A DNA stretch of 64,000 nucleotides, from positions 1 through 64,000 of the forward strand of contig NZ_JAPHNL010000112.1 in NCBI RefSeq assembly GCF_026274175.1, written 5' to 3'. A model generated the notes under the pieces. That model was not told the DNA's origin. It did no database searches and saw nothing but the letters and a program-made list of their open reading frames with translations. A program made the position numbers and the translations under genes. How positions within the stretch are numbered: the first letter of the stretch is position 1; every line of letters begins with the position of its first letter. Of this stretch, positions 25,710-34,832 are shown one piece after another. Source of the stretch: Streptomyces beihaiensis. GTDB lineage: Bacteria; Actinomycetota; Actinomycetes; Streptomycetales; Streptomycetaceae.

Positions 25710-27152
25710 GTGCGCGCACGTCTTCTCCCCCTGCTGATCGTCCTGATGGCCGGGGTGCTTCTCGCGCTCGGCTTCCCGCTCGCGGCCAGCCTTGCCGCCG
25801 CTCAACAGCAGAAGGTCGTCGTCGACCGTATCGACGACACCGCGCGGTTCGCCTCGCTCGCCCAGTACGTCACCGTGCGCGCGGACGCGAGCGGCGCGCG
25901 CAAGGCGGGTGAGCGGGAGGAGACGCTGCAGAGCGAACTGACGCGCTACCAGGACGTGTACGGCATCCGGGCGGGCGTCTTCTACCGCGACCGGACACCC
26001 ATGGCGCACGCTCCCGGGAACTTCTCGGTGCCGCGAAGCGGCCCGGTGCGCGACGCGTTCGACGAGGCGCTGTACTCGCGCGGCAGCCACGACCCGGCAC
26101 AGGTGTGGCCGTGGCAGCGCGGCCGTCTCGTGGTCGCCTCCTCCGTCGTGAGGGACGGCGACGTGGTCGCCGTCGTCGTCACGGACTCGCCGACCGGTGC
26201 GATGCGTGCCAAGACGCTGCGCGGCTGGCTGGTCATCGCGGCGGGCGAGGCGGCGGCGATGCTGCTCGCGGTCGGCGCGGCGCTCCGGCTGACCAGGTGG
26301 ATCCTGCGGCCGGTGGGCGTCTTGGACGCCACTACGCACGACATCGCCACCGGCCGCCTCAAGTCGCGGGTCGCCGCGGCCGGCGGCCCGCCGGAACTCA
26401 GGCGCCTGGCCCGGTCGTTCAACGAGATGGTCGACCACGTCGAAGAGGTGCTCGAACAGCAGCGCGCCTTCGTCGCCGACGCCTCCCACCAGCTGCGCAA
26501 TCCGCTGTCCGCCCTGCTGTTGCGCATCGACGTCCTGGCCCTCGAACTACCGGAGGGCAACGAGGAGATCGCCTCCGTGAGGACCGAGGGAAAACGCCTG
26601 GCCTCGGTCCTCGACGGCCTGCTCGACCTGGCGCTCGCAGAGCACGCCGCGGCGGACCTCCAGCTCACCGACATCGGCGAACTGGCCGCCGAGCGGGCCG
26701 ACGCGTGGCGCCCGACCGCCGAGGGCAAGGGCGTGCGCCTGGTCGCGCGGTGCCCGGCGGCGACGGGCTGGGCCGACCCGGTCTCGCTGTCCAGCGCCCT
26801 GGACGCGGTGATCGACAACGCGCTGAAGTTCACGCCCGAAGGAGAGGAGGTGCTCGTCAAGGTGAGCGCCAACGGCGCGACCACCGTGATCGAGGTCGCC
26901 GACCGCGGCCCCGGACTGCGCGAGGACGAACTCGCGCGGATCGGCCGCCGCTTCTGGCGCAGCCCCCACCACCAGAACGTCAAGGGCTCGGGCCTGGGCC
27001 TGTCCATCTGCCGCGCGCTGCTCGCGGCGTCGGGCGGCTCTCTCACCTTCGCGCCCCATGAACCGCACGGCCTGAAGGTGACGCTGCGGGTGCCGAGGAC
27101 CGCGCCGCTGCCGAGGGCCAGGGGCTCGGCTCAGGGTTTGACGGAGCGGTAG
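25710..27152 (+). CDS. gluK: Sensor histidine kinase GluK
   Basis: 480-aa membrane kinase. TM1 is about residues 4-30 (LLPLLIVLMAGVLLALGFPL), an extracytoplasmic sensor of about 140 residues follows, then TM2 (about 172-195) and a HAMP linker. The phospho-acceptor His260 is in FVADASHQLRNPLSAL. The ATPase has the N box VIDNALKFTPEG, G1 DRGPGLREDEL and G2 GSGLGLSIC. GTG start 21 bp after gluR. The 3' end overlaps the convergent TAXI gene by 22 bp, so the transcripts are partly antisense. Confidence 0.9.
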   Translation: MRARLLPLLIVLMAGVLLALGFPLAASLAAAQQQKVVVDRIDDTARFASLAQYVTVRADASGARKAGEREETLQSELTRYQDVYGIRAGVFYRDRTPMAHAPGNFSVPRSGPVRDAFDEALYSRGSHDPAQVWPWQRGRLVVASSVVRDGDVVAVVVTDSPTGAMRAKTLRGWLVIAAGEAAAMLLAVGAALRLTRWILRPVGVLDATTHDIATGRLKSRVAAAGGPPELRRLARSFNEMVDHVEEVLEQQRAFVADASHQLRNPLSALLLRIDVLALELPEGNEEIASVRTEGKRLASVLDGLLDLALAEHAAADLQLTDIGELAAERADAWRPTAEGKGVRLVARCPAATGWADPVSLSSALDAVIDNALKFTPEGEEVLVKVSANGATTVIEVADRGPGLREDELARIGRRFWRSPHHQNVKGSGLGLSICRALLAASGGSLTFAPHEPHGLKVTLRVPRTAPLPRARGSAQGLTER

Positions 27153-28135
27153 TAGCGGCGTGCGCCCTCGTGCAGGGGCAGCGGGTCGGTGTATATGGCT
27201 GTGCGCAGGTCGACGAGTTGCGCCGCGTGCACCACGGCGCCGATGCGGTCACGGCTGCTTATGACCGTACGGGTGACCTCTTCGGTCAGTTCGGGGCTCA
27301 TGCGGTCGGTCGTCACCAGGAGGTTCGCCACGGCCAGCGTGGTGACCGGCTGCCCGCGCTGCGCTGCCGGGTAGGCGTCGGCGGGCATCACGGCGGCGCG
27401 GTAGTAGCGGGCCGTCCCGCCCTGCTGGTGGAGCCTGTCGACCAGGCTGCCGAGCTCGACCAGGCGGACGGGGAAATGCTCGGACAGGGTGCGCACATGC
27501 GTGGTGGGCAGTCCGCCCGACCAGAAGAACGCGTCGATGTCTCCGGACTCCAGGGCACCGGGCATGGCGTCTATGCCGATGCCCACGGCCGTGATGTCGC
27601 GGTTGATGTCCAGCCCCGCCGCGGACAGCAGCCGATCGGCGATGAGCCGTACCCCGGAGCTGCGCCCGCCCACCGCGACCCGCTTGCCCCGCAGGTCGGC
27701 GACGGACTTCACGGACGAGGAGCGGGGCACGACGAGCTGCATGTAGTCGTCGTAGAGGCGTGCGCAGCCGCGCAGCCGGTCCGCGCCGGGCAGGTGCTCG
27801 CGCCGGTACTCGGCGACCGCGTCGGCCGCGGCGATGGTGAAGTCGGCCTTGCCGGTGGCCACTCGCCGCACGTTCTCCCCCGAGCCCTGGCTGGCCCGCA
27901 GCGTCACATCGACGTCGGGGAGGTCGTGGGCCAGCTCCTTCTTCAGAAGTGCCCCGTAGCGCTCGTAGACGCCCGTGTGCGTGCCCGTACTGAACGTCAC
28001 GCGCCCGCTCGGCGTCCGTCCGCCTCCCGGCACCAGCCACCACACCAGAAGCCCGAGCACGACCAGCACGGCCCCGGCACCCAGGAGGGCACCGCGGCGG
28101 GCGAGACGCGACGGGAGGCGGAAGGGCTGCGGCAT
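27131..28135 (-). CDS. TAXI-family solute-binding protein (TRAP-type)
   Basis: 334 aa with one N-terminal hydrophobic anchor (about residues 17-36, LLGAGAVLVVLGLLVWWLV) and then the TAXI binding fold beginning VTFSTGTHTGVYERYGALLK. TAXI proteins usually deliver small acids such as glutamate to a fused TRAP permease. No TRAP membrane component is in the window, so this may be an orphan extracytoplasmic sensor. Its location against gluK suggests it could present ligand to the kinase, but this is inference. The 3' end overlaps gluK by 22 bp. Confidence 0.85.
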   Translation of the reverse strand: MPQPFRLPSRLARRGALLGAGAVLVVLGLLVWWLVPGGGRTPSGRVTFSTGTHTGVYERYGALLKKELAHDLPDVDVTLRASQGSGENVRRVATGKADFTIAAADAVAEYRREHLPGADRLRGCARLYDDYMQLVVPRSSSVKSVADLRGKRVAVGGRSSGVRLIADRLLSAAGLDINRDITAVGIGIDAMPGALESGDIDAFFWSGGLPTTHVRTLSEHFPVRLVELGSLVDRLHQQGGTARYYRAAVMPADAYPAAQRGQPVTTLAVANLLVTTDRMSPELTEEVTRTVISSRDRIGAVVHAAQLVDLRTAIYTDPLPLHEGARRYYRSVKP

Positions 28136-28269
28136 GGCGGCGATCCTGCCAGCAGTACCCGCGGCTGACTAGGTCCGTCGAATCCCGATGGGGTCACAGA
28201 GCGGGCACGACGCCGGTCGGTCCTTGACCGGCCCTTGCGCACCGCCCCTGCCTCGCCGGGCTCTGCCCG

Positions 28270-29241
28270 TCAGCGTCGTCGGCGGCGCCGCACGAGATCC
28301 CGTGCTGCCGTGTCCCACCACGCGTGCTCGAAATCGAACCCGGCCTCCAGGAGGCGTCCGGGCACCACCCGGCGGCTCTTGAGCAGCAGCTCCGTGTCGG
28401 AGCGCAGCGCGAACGCTCCCAGCTCGGCCATCCACCGCGTGGCGGGAAGGCCGACCGGCACGCGCCAGGCGCGGCGCAACGTGCGCATGAAGTCCCGTTG
28501 CGGCAGCGGACGCGGCGCGGCGAGATTGACCGGGCCGCGGAGGTCGTCGCGCTCCACCAGGAACTCCACCGCGCGGACGAAGTCCTGGTCGTGGATCCAC
28601 GAGACGTACTGGCCGCCGCCCGCCACGGGGCCGCCGAGGCCGAGCCTGCTCAGCCAGGACAGCACGTCGAAGACGCCGCCTGGGTCCGGGCTCATGACCA
28701 TGGCCGCGCGCAGGGCGACCTTCCTGGTCCGCGGGGTGTCGGCCTCCTCCTGCGCGCGCTCCCACTGTCTTGCGATGTCCACGCTGTACGCCCAGTAGTC
28801 CGGCACGCCGGGTTCCGTGCCGCCCATGACGCCGTTCTCCTCGTCGTTCGCGGCGTCCGTGCGGTGCGCGTAGATCGTCGCCGTACTCATCTGCAACCAG
28901 AGCGCGGGCGGCCGTGCCGCGGCGGCGACGGCCTCGCCGACGGCCCGCGCCGACTCGACGCGCGAATCCATCATGGCCTTGAGGTTCTCGGGTGTGTAGC
29001 GGCAACTGACGCTGCGCCCGGCGAGGTTGACGACGACGTCACTGCCGTCGATCTCCCGCGCCCAGGGGCCGTACGCGCGTCCGTCCCACGCCGCCACGCG
29101 CGCGTGGCGGGCATCGGCGGGGCGCGGGCTCGCGCGGTGCGGGTTCCGGCTGAGCACGACGACCTCGTGTCCCGCCGCCGTGAGCGCGCGGCACAGCACG
29201 CCGCCGATCTGGCCGGTGCCGCCCGGCAGAACGACCTTCAT
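28270..29241 (-). CDS. TIGR01777-type NAD(P)-binding epimerase family protein
   Basis: 323-aa extended SDR of the TIGR01777 (SulA/YfcH-like) family, with DUF1731 at the C-terminus. N-terminal GGTGQIGGVLCRAL is the cofactor site. The family motifs VVNLAGRSVSCRYTPENL and QYVSWIHDQDFVRAVEFLVE are clear, as is the C-terminal ELLLKSRRVVPGRLLEAGF. The substrate is unknown. Upstream lies a perfect 14-bp palindrome at 29277-29290 that may control this gene. Confidence 0.85.
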   Translation of the reverse strand: MKVVLPGGTGQIGGVLCRALTAAGHEVVVLSRNPHRASPRPADARHARVAAWDGRAYGPWAREIDGSDVVVNLAGRSVSCRYTPENLKAMMDSRVESARAVGEAVAAAARPPALWLQMSTATIYAHRTDAANDEENGVMGGTEPGVPDYWAYSVDIARQWERAQEEADTPRTRKVALRAAMVMSPDPGGVFDVLSWLSRLGLGGPVAGGGQYVSWIHDQDFVRAVEFLVERDDLRGPVNLAAPRPLPQRDFMRTLRRAWRVPVGLPATRWMAELGAFALRSDTELLLKSRRVVPGRLLEAGFDFEHAWWDTAARDLVRRRRRR

Positions 29242-29276
29242 GGTTTCCCCCTCGCGTCCTGAACGCGTCCAGTGAA

Positions 29277-29290
29277 TTGAACGCGTTCAA
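29277..29290. promoter_or_regulatory. Palindromic operator-like site TTGAACGCGTTCAA
   Basis: Perfect 14-bp palindrome of a form typical of TetR-family operators. A related half-site, CCTGAACGCGTCC, lies 20 bp upstream. It is followed by an AT-rich AAAATATAG stretch, placing it in the epimerase promoter on the minus strand, or upstream of miaB on the plus strand. The regulator is not in this window. Confidence 0.6.
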
Positions 29291-29380
29291 AATATAGCCG
29301 CATGGGGCTCCATGACCTACGGGCGGGGGGAGAGGGTGCCACCGGGAAAACGGGTCCGCGCGAGCGCCTACCCTTGACGC

Positions 29381-30910
29381 ATGACCATCAGCAGCGACCG
29401 GAGCCCGGCAGTGGACGTTCCCGCACCCAAGACCTACGAAGTGCGCACTTACGGGTGCCAGATGAACGTCCACGACTCCGAGCGCTTGTCCGGCCTCCTG
29501 GAGGGCGCGGGGTACGTCCGCGCGCCCGAGGGCTCCGACGGGGACGCCGACGTGGTCGTCTTCAACACGTGCGCGGTGCGCGAGAACGCGGACAACCGGC
29601 TCTACGGCAACCTCGGCCGGCTCGCCCCCAGGAAGGCGTCGCGCCCGGGCATGCAGATCGCCGTCGGCGGCTGCCTCGCCCAGAAGGACCGCGACACCAT
29701 CGTGAAGAAGGCTCCCTGGGTGGACGTCGTCTTCGGCACGCACAACATCGGCAAGCTGCCCGTCCTGCTGGAGCGCGCCCGCGTTCAGGAAGAGGCACAG
29801 GTCGAGATCGCGGAGTCCCTGGAGGCGTTCCCGTCCACGCTGCCCACGCGCCGCGAGAGCGCGTACGCGGCCTGGGTGTCGATCTCCGTCGGCTGCAACA
29901 ACACCTGCACCTTCTGCATCGTCCCGGCGCTGCGCGGCAAGGAGAGGGACCGCAAGGCCGGTGACATCCTCGCCGAGGTCGAGGCTCTCGTCTCGGAGGG
30001 CGTGTGCGAGGTCACGCTGCTCGGCCAGAACGTCAACGCGTACGGCTCCGACATCGGCGACCGCGAGGCATTCAGCAAGCTGCTGCGCGCCTGTGGAGGG
30101 ATCGAGGGCCTGGAGCGGGTCCGCTTCACCTCCCCGCACCCGCGCGACTTCACCGACGACGTGATCGCCGCCATGGCCGAGACCCCGAACGTGATGCCGC
30201 AGCTGCACATGCCGCTGCAGTCCGGATCGGACACCGTCCTCAAGGCGATGCGTCGCTCCTACCGCCAGGACCGGTACCTGAACATCATCAGGAAGGTCCG
30301 CGAGGCCATCCCGCACGCGGCCATCACGACCGACATCATCGTGGGCTTCCCCGGCGAGACCGAGGAGGACTTCGAGCAGACCATGCACGTCGTGCGCGAG
30401 GCCCGCTTCGCCGCGGCCTTCACCTTCCAGTACTCCAAGCGTCCCGGCACCCCGGCCGCCGAGATGGCGGACCAGATCCCCAAGGAGGTCGTGCAGGAGC
30501 GCTACGAGCGCCTCGTCGCCCTCCAGGAGGAGATCTCCTGGGAGGAGAACAAGAAGCAGGTCGGCCGCACCCTGGACCTCATGGTCGCCGAGGGCGAAGG
30601 GCGCAAGGACGGCGCCACCCACCGCCTGTCCGGCCGGGCCCCCGACAACCGCCTGGTGCACTTCACCAAGCCCGGCCAGGACGTGCGCCCCGGCGACGTC
30701 GTCACGGTCGAGATCACCTACGCGGCGCCCCACCACCTGCTCGCCGAGGGGGACGTCCTGAACGTCCGGCACACGCGAGCGGGTGACGCGTGGGAGAAGC
30801 GCAACCAGGAGGAGCGGGACAAGAAGCAGGGCGTCATGCTCGGCCTGCCCCAGGTGGGCGTGCCCGCGCCGCTGCCCGCCGCGACCGGGGGCTGCGCCGT
30901 CGCCGAGTGA
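29381..30910 (+). CDS. miaB: tRNA-2-methylthio-N6-dimethylallyladenosine synthase MiaB
   Basis: 509-aa radical-SAM methylthiotransferase that adds the 2-methylthio group at A37 of tRNAs after MiaA. The N-terminal UPF0004 domain has three Cys in [22 protein letters not shown] and GGCLAQKD (auxiliary 4Fe-4S). The radical-SAM triad is CNNTCTFC in [17 protein letters not shown]. The C-terminal TRAM domain ends near [22 protein letters not shown] 29381 gives [12 protein letters not shown]. Downstream are a dioxygenase-family gene and then miaA. Confidence 0.96.
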   Translation: MTISSDRSPAVDVPAPKTYEVRTYGCQMNVHDSERLSGLLEGAGYVRAPEGSDGDADVVVFNTCAVRENADNRLYGNLGRLAPRKASRPGMQIAVGGCLAQKDRDTIVKKAPWVDVVFGTHNIGKLPVLLERARVQEEAQVEIAESLEAFPSTLPTRRESAYAAWVSISVGCNNTCTFCIVPALRGKERDRKAGDILAEVEALVSEGVCEVTLLGQNVNAYGSDIGDREAFSKLLRACGGIEGLERVRFTSPHPRDFTDDVIAAMAETPNVMPQLHMPLQSGSDTVLKAMRRSYRQDRYLNIIRKVREAIPHAAITTDIIVGFPGETEEDFEQTMHVVREARFAAAFTFQYSKRPGTPAAEMADQIPKEVVQERYERLVALQEEISWEENKKQVGRTLDLMVAEGEGRKDGATHRLSGRAPDNRLVHFTKPGQDVRPGDVVTVEITYAAPHHLLAEGDVLNVRHTRAGDAWEKRNQEERDKKQGVMLGLPQVGVPAPLPAATGGCAVAE

Positions 30911-30934
30911 CCGACGGGCAGTAGGCTGCCGATC

Positions 30935-31651
30935 ATGCTTGTCGCCGCCGCCGTGTGCCCCTGTCCGCCGCTGCTCGTGCCCGAGGTGGCGGCGGGCGCC
31001 GCTCCCGAGCTCGACGCCGCGCGTGCGGCGTGCGACGAAGCGGTCGGGGCGGTGCTCGCGGCCGGGCCCGACCTGGTGTGGGTGATCGGCGAGGGTCCTG
31101 CCACGGGCCCGCACCGGCCGGGTTCCCGCGGCTCCTTCCACCCCTTCGGGGTGGACCTGGACGTTCACCTCGGCGCTCCGGCCGAGCACGCCGTCGAGGC
31201 CACGCTCCCGTCGTCGCTGGCAGTCGGGGCGTGGCTGCTCACGCGTGCGGGGTGGGCGGGCGAGGCGCGGGGCTACGAGGTGGCGCCGGGCAGTCCGGCC
31301 TCCGGCAACGTGGACGTGGGCGAACGCCTCGCGGACGGCCGCACCGGCAAGGAACGCGTCGGCTTCCTCGTCATGGGTGACGGCACCGCGTGCCGCACCC
31401 TGAAGGCCCCTGGTTACCTGGACGAGCGAGCCGAGGATGTGGACGCGCGGATCGCTCAGGCGTTGCGGACCCTGGACGCGGACGGCTATCTGAGGTCCCT
31501 GGACGACCGGCTGGCGCGCGAGCTGAAGATCTCCGGCCGCGGCGCCTGGCAGATGCTGACCGGTGGCCGGCGAAAGGACCACGGCGCCGCCCGGCTCCTG
31601 TACGAGGACGCGCCGTACGGCGTGGGCTACTTCGTCGCCTCCTGGACGTAG
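30935..31651 (+). CDS. Class III extradiol dioxygenase-like protein
   Basis: 238-aa protein resembling the LigB/class III extradiol ring-cleavage dioxygenase fold: MLVAAAVCPCPPLLVPEVAAG at the start, a GFLVMGDGTACRTLKAPGY segment in the middle and LLYEDAPYGVGYFVASW at the end. The metal-ligand His pattern of true dioxygenases is not obvious, so enzyme activity is unproven. It lies 24 bp after miaB. As I recall, a homologue (Rv2728c) also sits between miaB and miaA in M. tuberculosis. The conserved position hints at a tRNA or translation-linked role. Confidence 0.7.
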   Translation: MLVAAAVCPCPPLLVPEVAAGAAPELDAARAACDEAVGAVLAAGPDLVWVIGEGPATGPHRPGSRGSFHPFGVDLDVHLGAPAEHAVEATLPSSLAVGAWLLTRAGWAGEARGYEVAPGSPASGNVDVGERLADGRTGKERVGFLVMGDGTACRTLKAPGYLDERAEDVDARIAQALRTLDADGYLRSLDDRLARELKISGRGAWQMLTGGRRKDHGAARLLYEDAPYGVGYFVASWT

Positions 31652-31685
31652 CGCCGCGGCGCCCGGCGAAGGCATCGGACACGGC

Positions 31686-31719
31686 GACGGCCGTGAAGCC
31701 GCGTGGCTTCACGGCCGTC
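31686..31719. terminator. Bidirectional hairpin terminator
   Basis: Perfect 15-bp arms (31686-31700 and 31705-31719; left arm GACGGCCGTGAAGCC) with a GCGT loop. It lies between the convergent ends of the dioxygenase-like gene (stop 31651) and the acidic 108-aa gene (stop 31765), so it can serve both. Confidence 0.85.
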
Positions 31720-31764
31720 CGCACCGGGCTGCGCCGAGGTCAGGACGCCGCAGAGGCGGCGTGG

Positions 31765-32091
31765 CTACTTCCGGGCGCCCTCGCCGGCCTCGCTGTCAGC
31801 GGCCCGCTCCGCGGACTGCTGCTTCGGGATCTCGACCCCCTCCGCGGCGGCGGACTCGACCGCCTCGGCGGCCTGTGCCTCCTCGCCCGCCGGGCGCTCC
31901 TCGGCCTCCGGCGCGGCCTCGGTGGCTCCTGCCGCCTCAGTGGCCTCGGCGGCCGGCCCGCTCGCACCGTCCGAACCCTGTCCACCCTCGGCTTCCGGCT
32001 CGTCCGCCGACGCGGCGACGGCCTCCACCTCGGCCGACGTCACCGCGTCGCTCTCCTTGGCCTTCCGGCGGAACATGGCAAAAACGCCCAT
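31765..32091 (-). CDS. Small acidic Ala/Glu-rich protein, unknown function
   Basis: 108 aa. It begins MGVFAMFRRKAKESD, continues as low-complexity Ala/Glu/Gly, then has the conserved-looking tail VEIPKQQSAERAADSEAGEGARK. Streptomyces proteins with this head and tail are often annotated as gliding motility protein, which has no clear basis. Predicted disordered and soluble. Divergent from miaA, with the shared 185-bp region between them. Confidence 0.7.
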   Translation of the reverse strand: MGVFAMFRRKAKESDAVTSAEVEAVAASADEPEAEGGQGSDGASGPAAEATEAAGATEAAPEAEERPAGEEAQAAEAVESAAAEGVEIPKQQSAERAADSEAGEGARK

Positions 32092-32275
32092 TTCAACTCC
32101 ATACGGTACTCGTGCGGGCGAAATCCCGCCCCGCCCGGTGCGTCCCGTTGCGGCACCCCGGGTTCCCGGTTCTCAGAAACCGGCGGCCGGAACCTCGCAA
32201 CAGGCAACGACCCCGGATGCGCCGCGTCACGTAGCTCGTTCGTGAACCATGCACGGGGTTTGCGAGACTGGGACG

Positions 32276-33214
32276 GTGAGTAGCGCAGCTCCCGCCCCGC
32301 GGGTCATCGCCGTCGTCGGTCCGACCGCGGCAGGAAAGTCGGATCTCGGTGTCTTCCTCGCGAAGGAACTCGGCGGCGAAGTCGTCAACGCCGACTCCAT
32401 GCAGTTGTACCGAGGGATGGACATCGGCACCGCGAAACTGACGGCCGAGGAGCGCGGCGGCGTGCCCCACCACCTCCTCGACATCTGGGACGTGACCGTC
32501 ACCGCCAGCGTCGCCGAGTACCAGAGGCTCGCCCGGGCGGAGATCGACCGCCTGCTCGCCGCCGGCCGCTGGCCCGTCCTGGTCGGCGGCTCCGGCCTCT
32601 ACGTCAGGGGTGCCGTCGACAACCTGGAGTTCCCCGGCACCGACCCCGAGGTGCGCGCCCGCCTCGAGGACGAGCTGGCGGTGCGCGGCTCCGGCGCGCT
32701 GCACGCCAGGCTCGCCGTGGCCGACCCGGAGGCCGCCGCCGCGATCCTGCCGAGCAACGGACGGCGCATCGTGCGCGCCCTTGAGGTCATCGAGATCACC
32801 GGCAAACCGTTCACGGCCAACCTGCCGGGGCACGACTCGGTCTACGACACCGTCCAGATCGGCGTCGACGTCGACCGCCCCGAACTCGACGAACGCATCG
32901 CCGCGCGCGTGGACCGCATGTGGGAGACCGGACTGGTCGACGAGGTGCGCGCCCTCGAGGCCAGAGGTCTGCGCGAGGGGCGCACCGCGTCGCGCGCTCT
33001 CGGCTACCAGCAGGTGCTCGCGGCGCTCGCGGGGGAGTGCACCGAGGACGAGGCGCGCGCCGAGACCGTACGCGCCACCAAGCGCTTCGCGCGCCGTCAG
33101 GACTCATGGTTCCGGCGCGACCCCCGCGTGCACTGGCTCAGTGGGGCGGCTCACGCGCGCGGGGAACTCCCGGGCCGTGCGCTGTCGTTGGTCGAACGAC
33201 CGGTTACAGCCTGA
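32276..33214 (+). CDS. miaA: tRNA dimethylallyltransferase MiaA
   Basis: 312 aa. Transfers dimethylallyl to A37 of tRNAs reading UNN codons, giving the substrate for MiaB. The P-loop GPTAAGKSDLG is near residue 14, followed by VVNADSMQLYRGMDIGTAK (Asp/Arg substrate contact) and LVGGSGLYVRG. The C-terminal ALGYQQVLAALAGE and the TKRFARRQDSWFRRD are family signatures. GTG at 32276 (MSSAAPAPR) is chosen over an in-frame ATG 27 nt earlier; GAGACTGGGACG just upstream fits a leaderless promoter. Confidence 0.95.
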   Translation: MSSAAPAPRVIAVVGPTAAGKSDLGVFLAKELGGEVVNADSMQLYRGMDIGTAKLTAEERGGVPHHLLDIWDVTVTASVAEYQRLARAEIDRLLAAGRWPVLVGGSGLYVRGAVDNLEFPGTDPEVRARLEDELAVRGSGALHARLAVADPEAAAAILPSNGRRIVRALEVIEITGKPFTANLPGHDSVYDTVQIGVDVDRPELDERIAARVDRMWETGLVDEVRALEARGLREGRTASRALGYQQVLAALAGECTEDEARAETVRATKRFARRQDSWFRRDPRVHWLSGAAHARGELPGRALSLVERPVTA

Positions 33215-33303
33215 TCACGTGATGGCATCGGGACGCTCTGGCCGCCATCGCGGCCTGTCGGGCCGTGCCATCATCGACCATCGATCGACAAGTGGAGTCC
33301 ACC

Positions 33304-33789
33304 ATGGGAGGGCGCGTGGCGATGGAGGCCGGCCCTCGTGACACCGCACCGGGCGAGGAGCAGCTCAGCTCCGACGGCCCCGCGGCGACCCCTGACAGCG
33401 TGATCGCCGACGGGCCGAGCGCCGAGGAGCTCGCCGCCCAGCAGGAGGGCGCCGAGGTCGAGGTCGAGCTGCGCCCGCAGCGGCGGCTGCGGATCTGGCA
33501 ACTCGCGCCGATCGTGATCCTGGCCACCGTCGGTTCACTGATGTTCGCGTTCCCGCTGTTCTTCGAGTTCGGCGACGGCGGCGCGGTCGTCGCGATGCTC
33601 GGCGTGCTGATCAGCTGCTGCGCCGCGGGCTGGGGCCTGATGGCGGCCCGGCGGGTCGGCTACACGCTGCCGGGACTGCCCCCGCGCGGCTCGGGCCGCT
33701 GGCCCGACTGGCGCGTCGTCGGCGGGTACGTGGTCGTCGTCGGGGTCGCCGCGGTGCTCGCCGTGTGGCGTGTGGCGCGACTCCGCTGA
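33304..33789 (+). CDS. Predicted membrane protein with acidic cytoplasmic domain
   Basis: 161 aa from ATG 33304 (MGGRVAMEAGPRD). About 60 polar, acidic residues are followed by three hydrophobic helices (LAPIVILATVGSLMFAFPLF, VVAMLGVLISCCAAGWGLM and VVGGYVVVVGVAAVLAVW). No family recognised. Located between miaA and dapF; function unknown. Another in-frame GTG exists 12 nt downstream. Confidence 0.7.
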   Translation: MGGRVAMEAGPRDTAPGEEQLSSDGPAATPDSVIADGPSAEELAAQQEGAEVEVELRPQRRLRIWQLAPIVILATVGSLMFAFPLFFEFGDGGAVVAMLGVLISCCAAGWGLMAARRVGYTLPGLPPRGSGRWPDWRVVGGYVVVVGVAAVLAVWRVARLR

Positions 33790-33823
33790 CCCGACCGCCG
33801 GACCCACCCCGTACGATCGACGA

Positions 33824-34693
33824 ATGACCAGTTTCCTCAAGGGTCACGGGACCGAGAACGACTTCGTGATCATCCCGGACCCGGCGAACGCCGTGGCGCT
33901 GCCGCCGAGCGCCGTGGCCGCGCTGTGCGACCGCCGGGCGGGCATCGGCGGCGACGGCCTGCTGCACGTCGTGCGCAGTGCCGCCCACCCGGACGCCGCG
34001 CACATGGCCGCCGAGGCCGAGTGGTTCATGGACTATCGCAACGGGGACGGTTCGATCGCCGAGATGTGCGGGAACGGCGTGCGCGTCTTCGCCCGCTATC
34101 TCCAGCACGCCGGGTACGTCACCACGGGCGACCTCGCCGTGGCGACGCGCGGCGGTGTCAAGCACGTCCACCTCGACAAGGAGGGCCTGGTCACGGTCTC
34201 CATGGGGCGCGCGGCTCTTCCCGCCGGGGAGGTCACCGTCACGGTCGGCGACCACACCTGGCCCGCGCGCCACGTGGACATGGGCAACCCGCACGCGGTG
34301 GCCTTCGTCGACGACCTCGCCCAGGCGGGCCCGCTGTACGACCCGCCGCCGTTCGCCCCGGCGAGCGCCTACCCGCAGGGGGTCAACGTCGAGTTCGTCG
34401 TCGACCGCGCCCCCCGCCACGTCGCCATGCGCGTGCACGAGCGGGGCGTGGGCGAGACCCGCTCCTGCGGCACCGGCGCCTGCGCCGTCGCCGTCGCGGC
34501 GGCCCGCAGGGACGGCGTCGACCCGGCCGTCACCGGGAGCCCGGTGACGTACGAGATCGATCTGCCCGGCGGCCGGCTGAGCATCACCGAGCGGCCCGAC
34601 GGTCAGATCGAGATGACCGGGCCCGCCGTGATCGTGGCCGAAGGCGTGATCGACGCGGACTGGTTCGCGTCCGTCGAAACCGTAAACCCGTGA
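33824..34693 (+). CDS. dapF: Diaminopimelate epimerase DapF
   Basis: 289 aa. Converts LL- to meso-diaminopimelate for cell wall and lysine synthesis. The two-base active site is clear: Cys in AEMCGNGVRVFARY (first catalytic cysteine) and in TRSCGTGACAVAVAAARR (second). The N-terminal KGHGTENDFVI is the family start. ATG 33824 follows TACGAT by 7 nt (leaderless-type). Internal length is normal. The next gene, rshA, begins 139 bp later. Confidence 0.96.
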   Translation: MTSFLKGHGTENDFVIIPDPANAVALPPSAVAALCDRRAGIGGDGLLHVVRSAAHPDAAHMAAEAEWFMDYRNGDGSIAEMCGNGVRVFARYLQHAGYVTTGDLAVATRGGVKHVHLDKEGLVTVSMGRAALPAGEVTVTVGDHTWPARHVDMGNPHAVAFVDDLAQAGPLYDPPPFAPASAYPQGVNVEFVVDRAPRHVAMRVHERGVGETRSCGTGACAVAVAAARRDGVDPAVTGSPVTYEIDLPGGRLSITERPDGQIEMTGPAVIVAEGVIDADWFASVETVNP

Positions 34694-34832
34694 ACCTTCG
34701 CTCGAATGGGTGATCCGTTTCACGCTCGGCGAGAGCGGGGCTGCGCCACGTGATGGGCTCGGTAGCATCAAGCACCGGTCCGGACGGGTGCCCCCGCCAG
34801 CCCGCCGCCGGTCGACCCAGCCGGAGGTGCTC

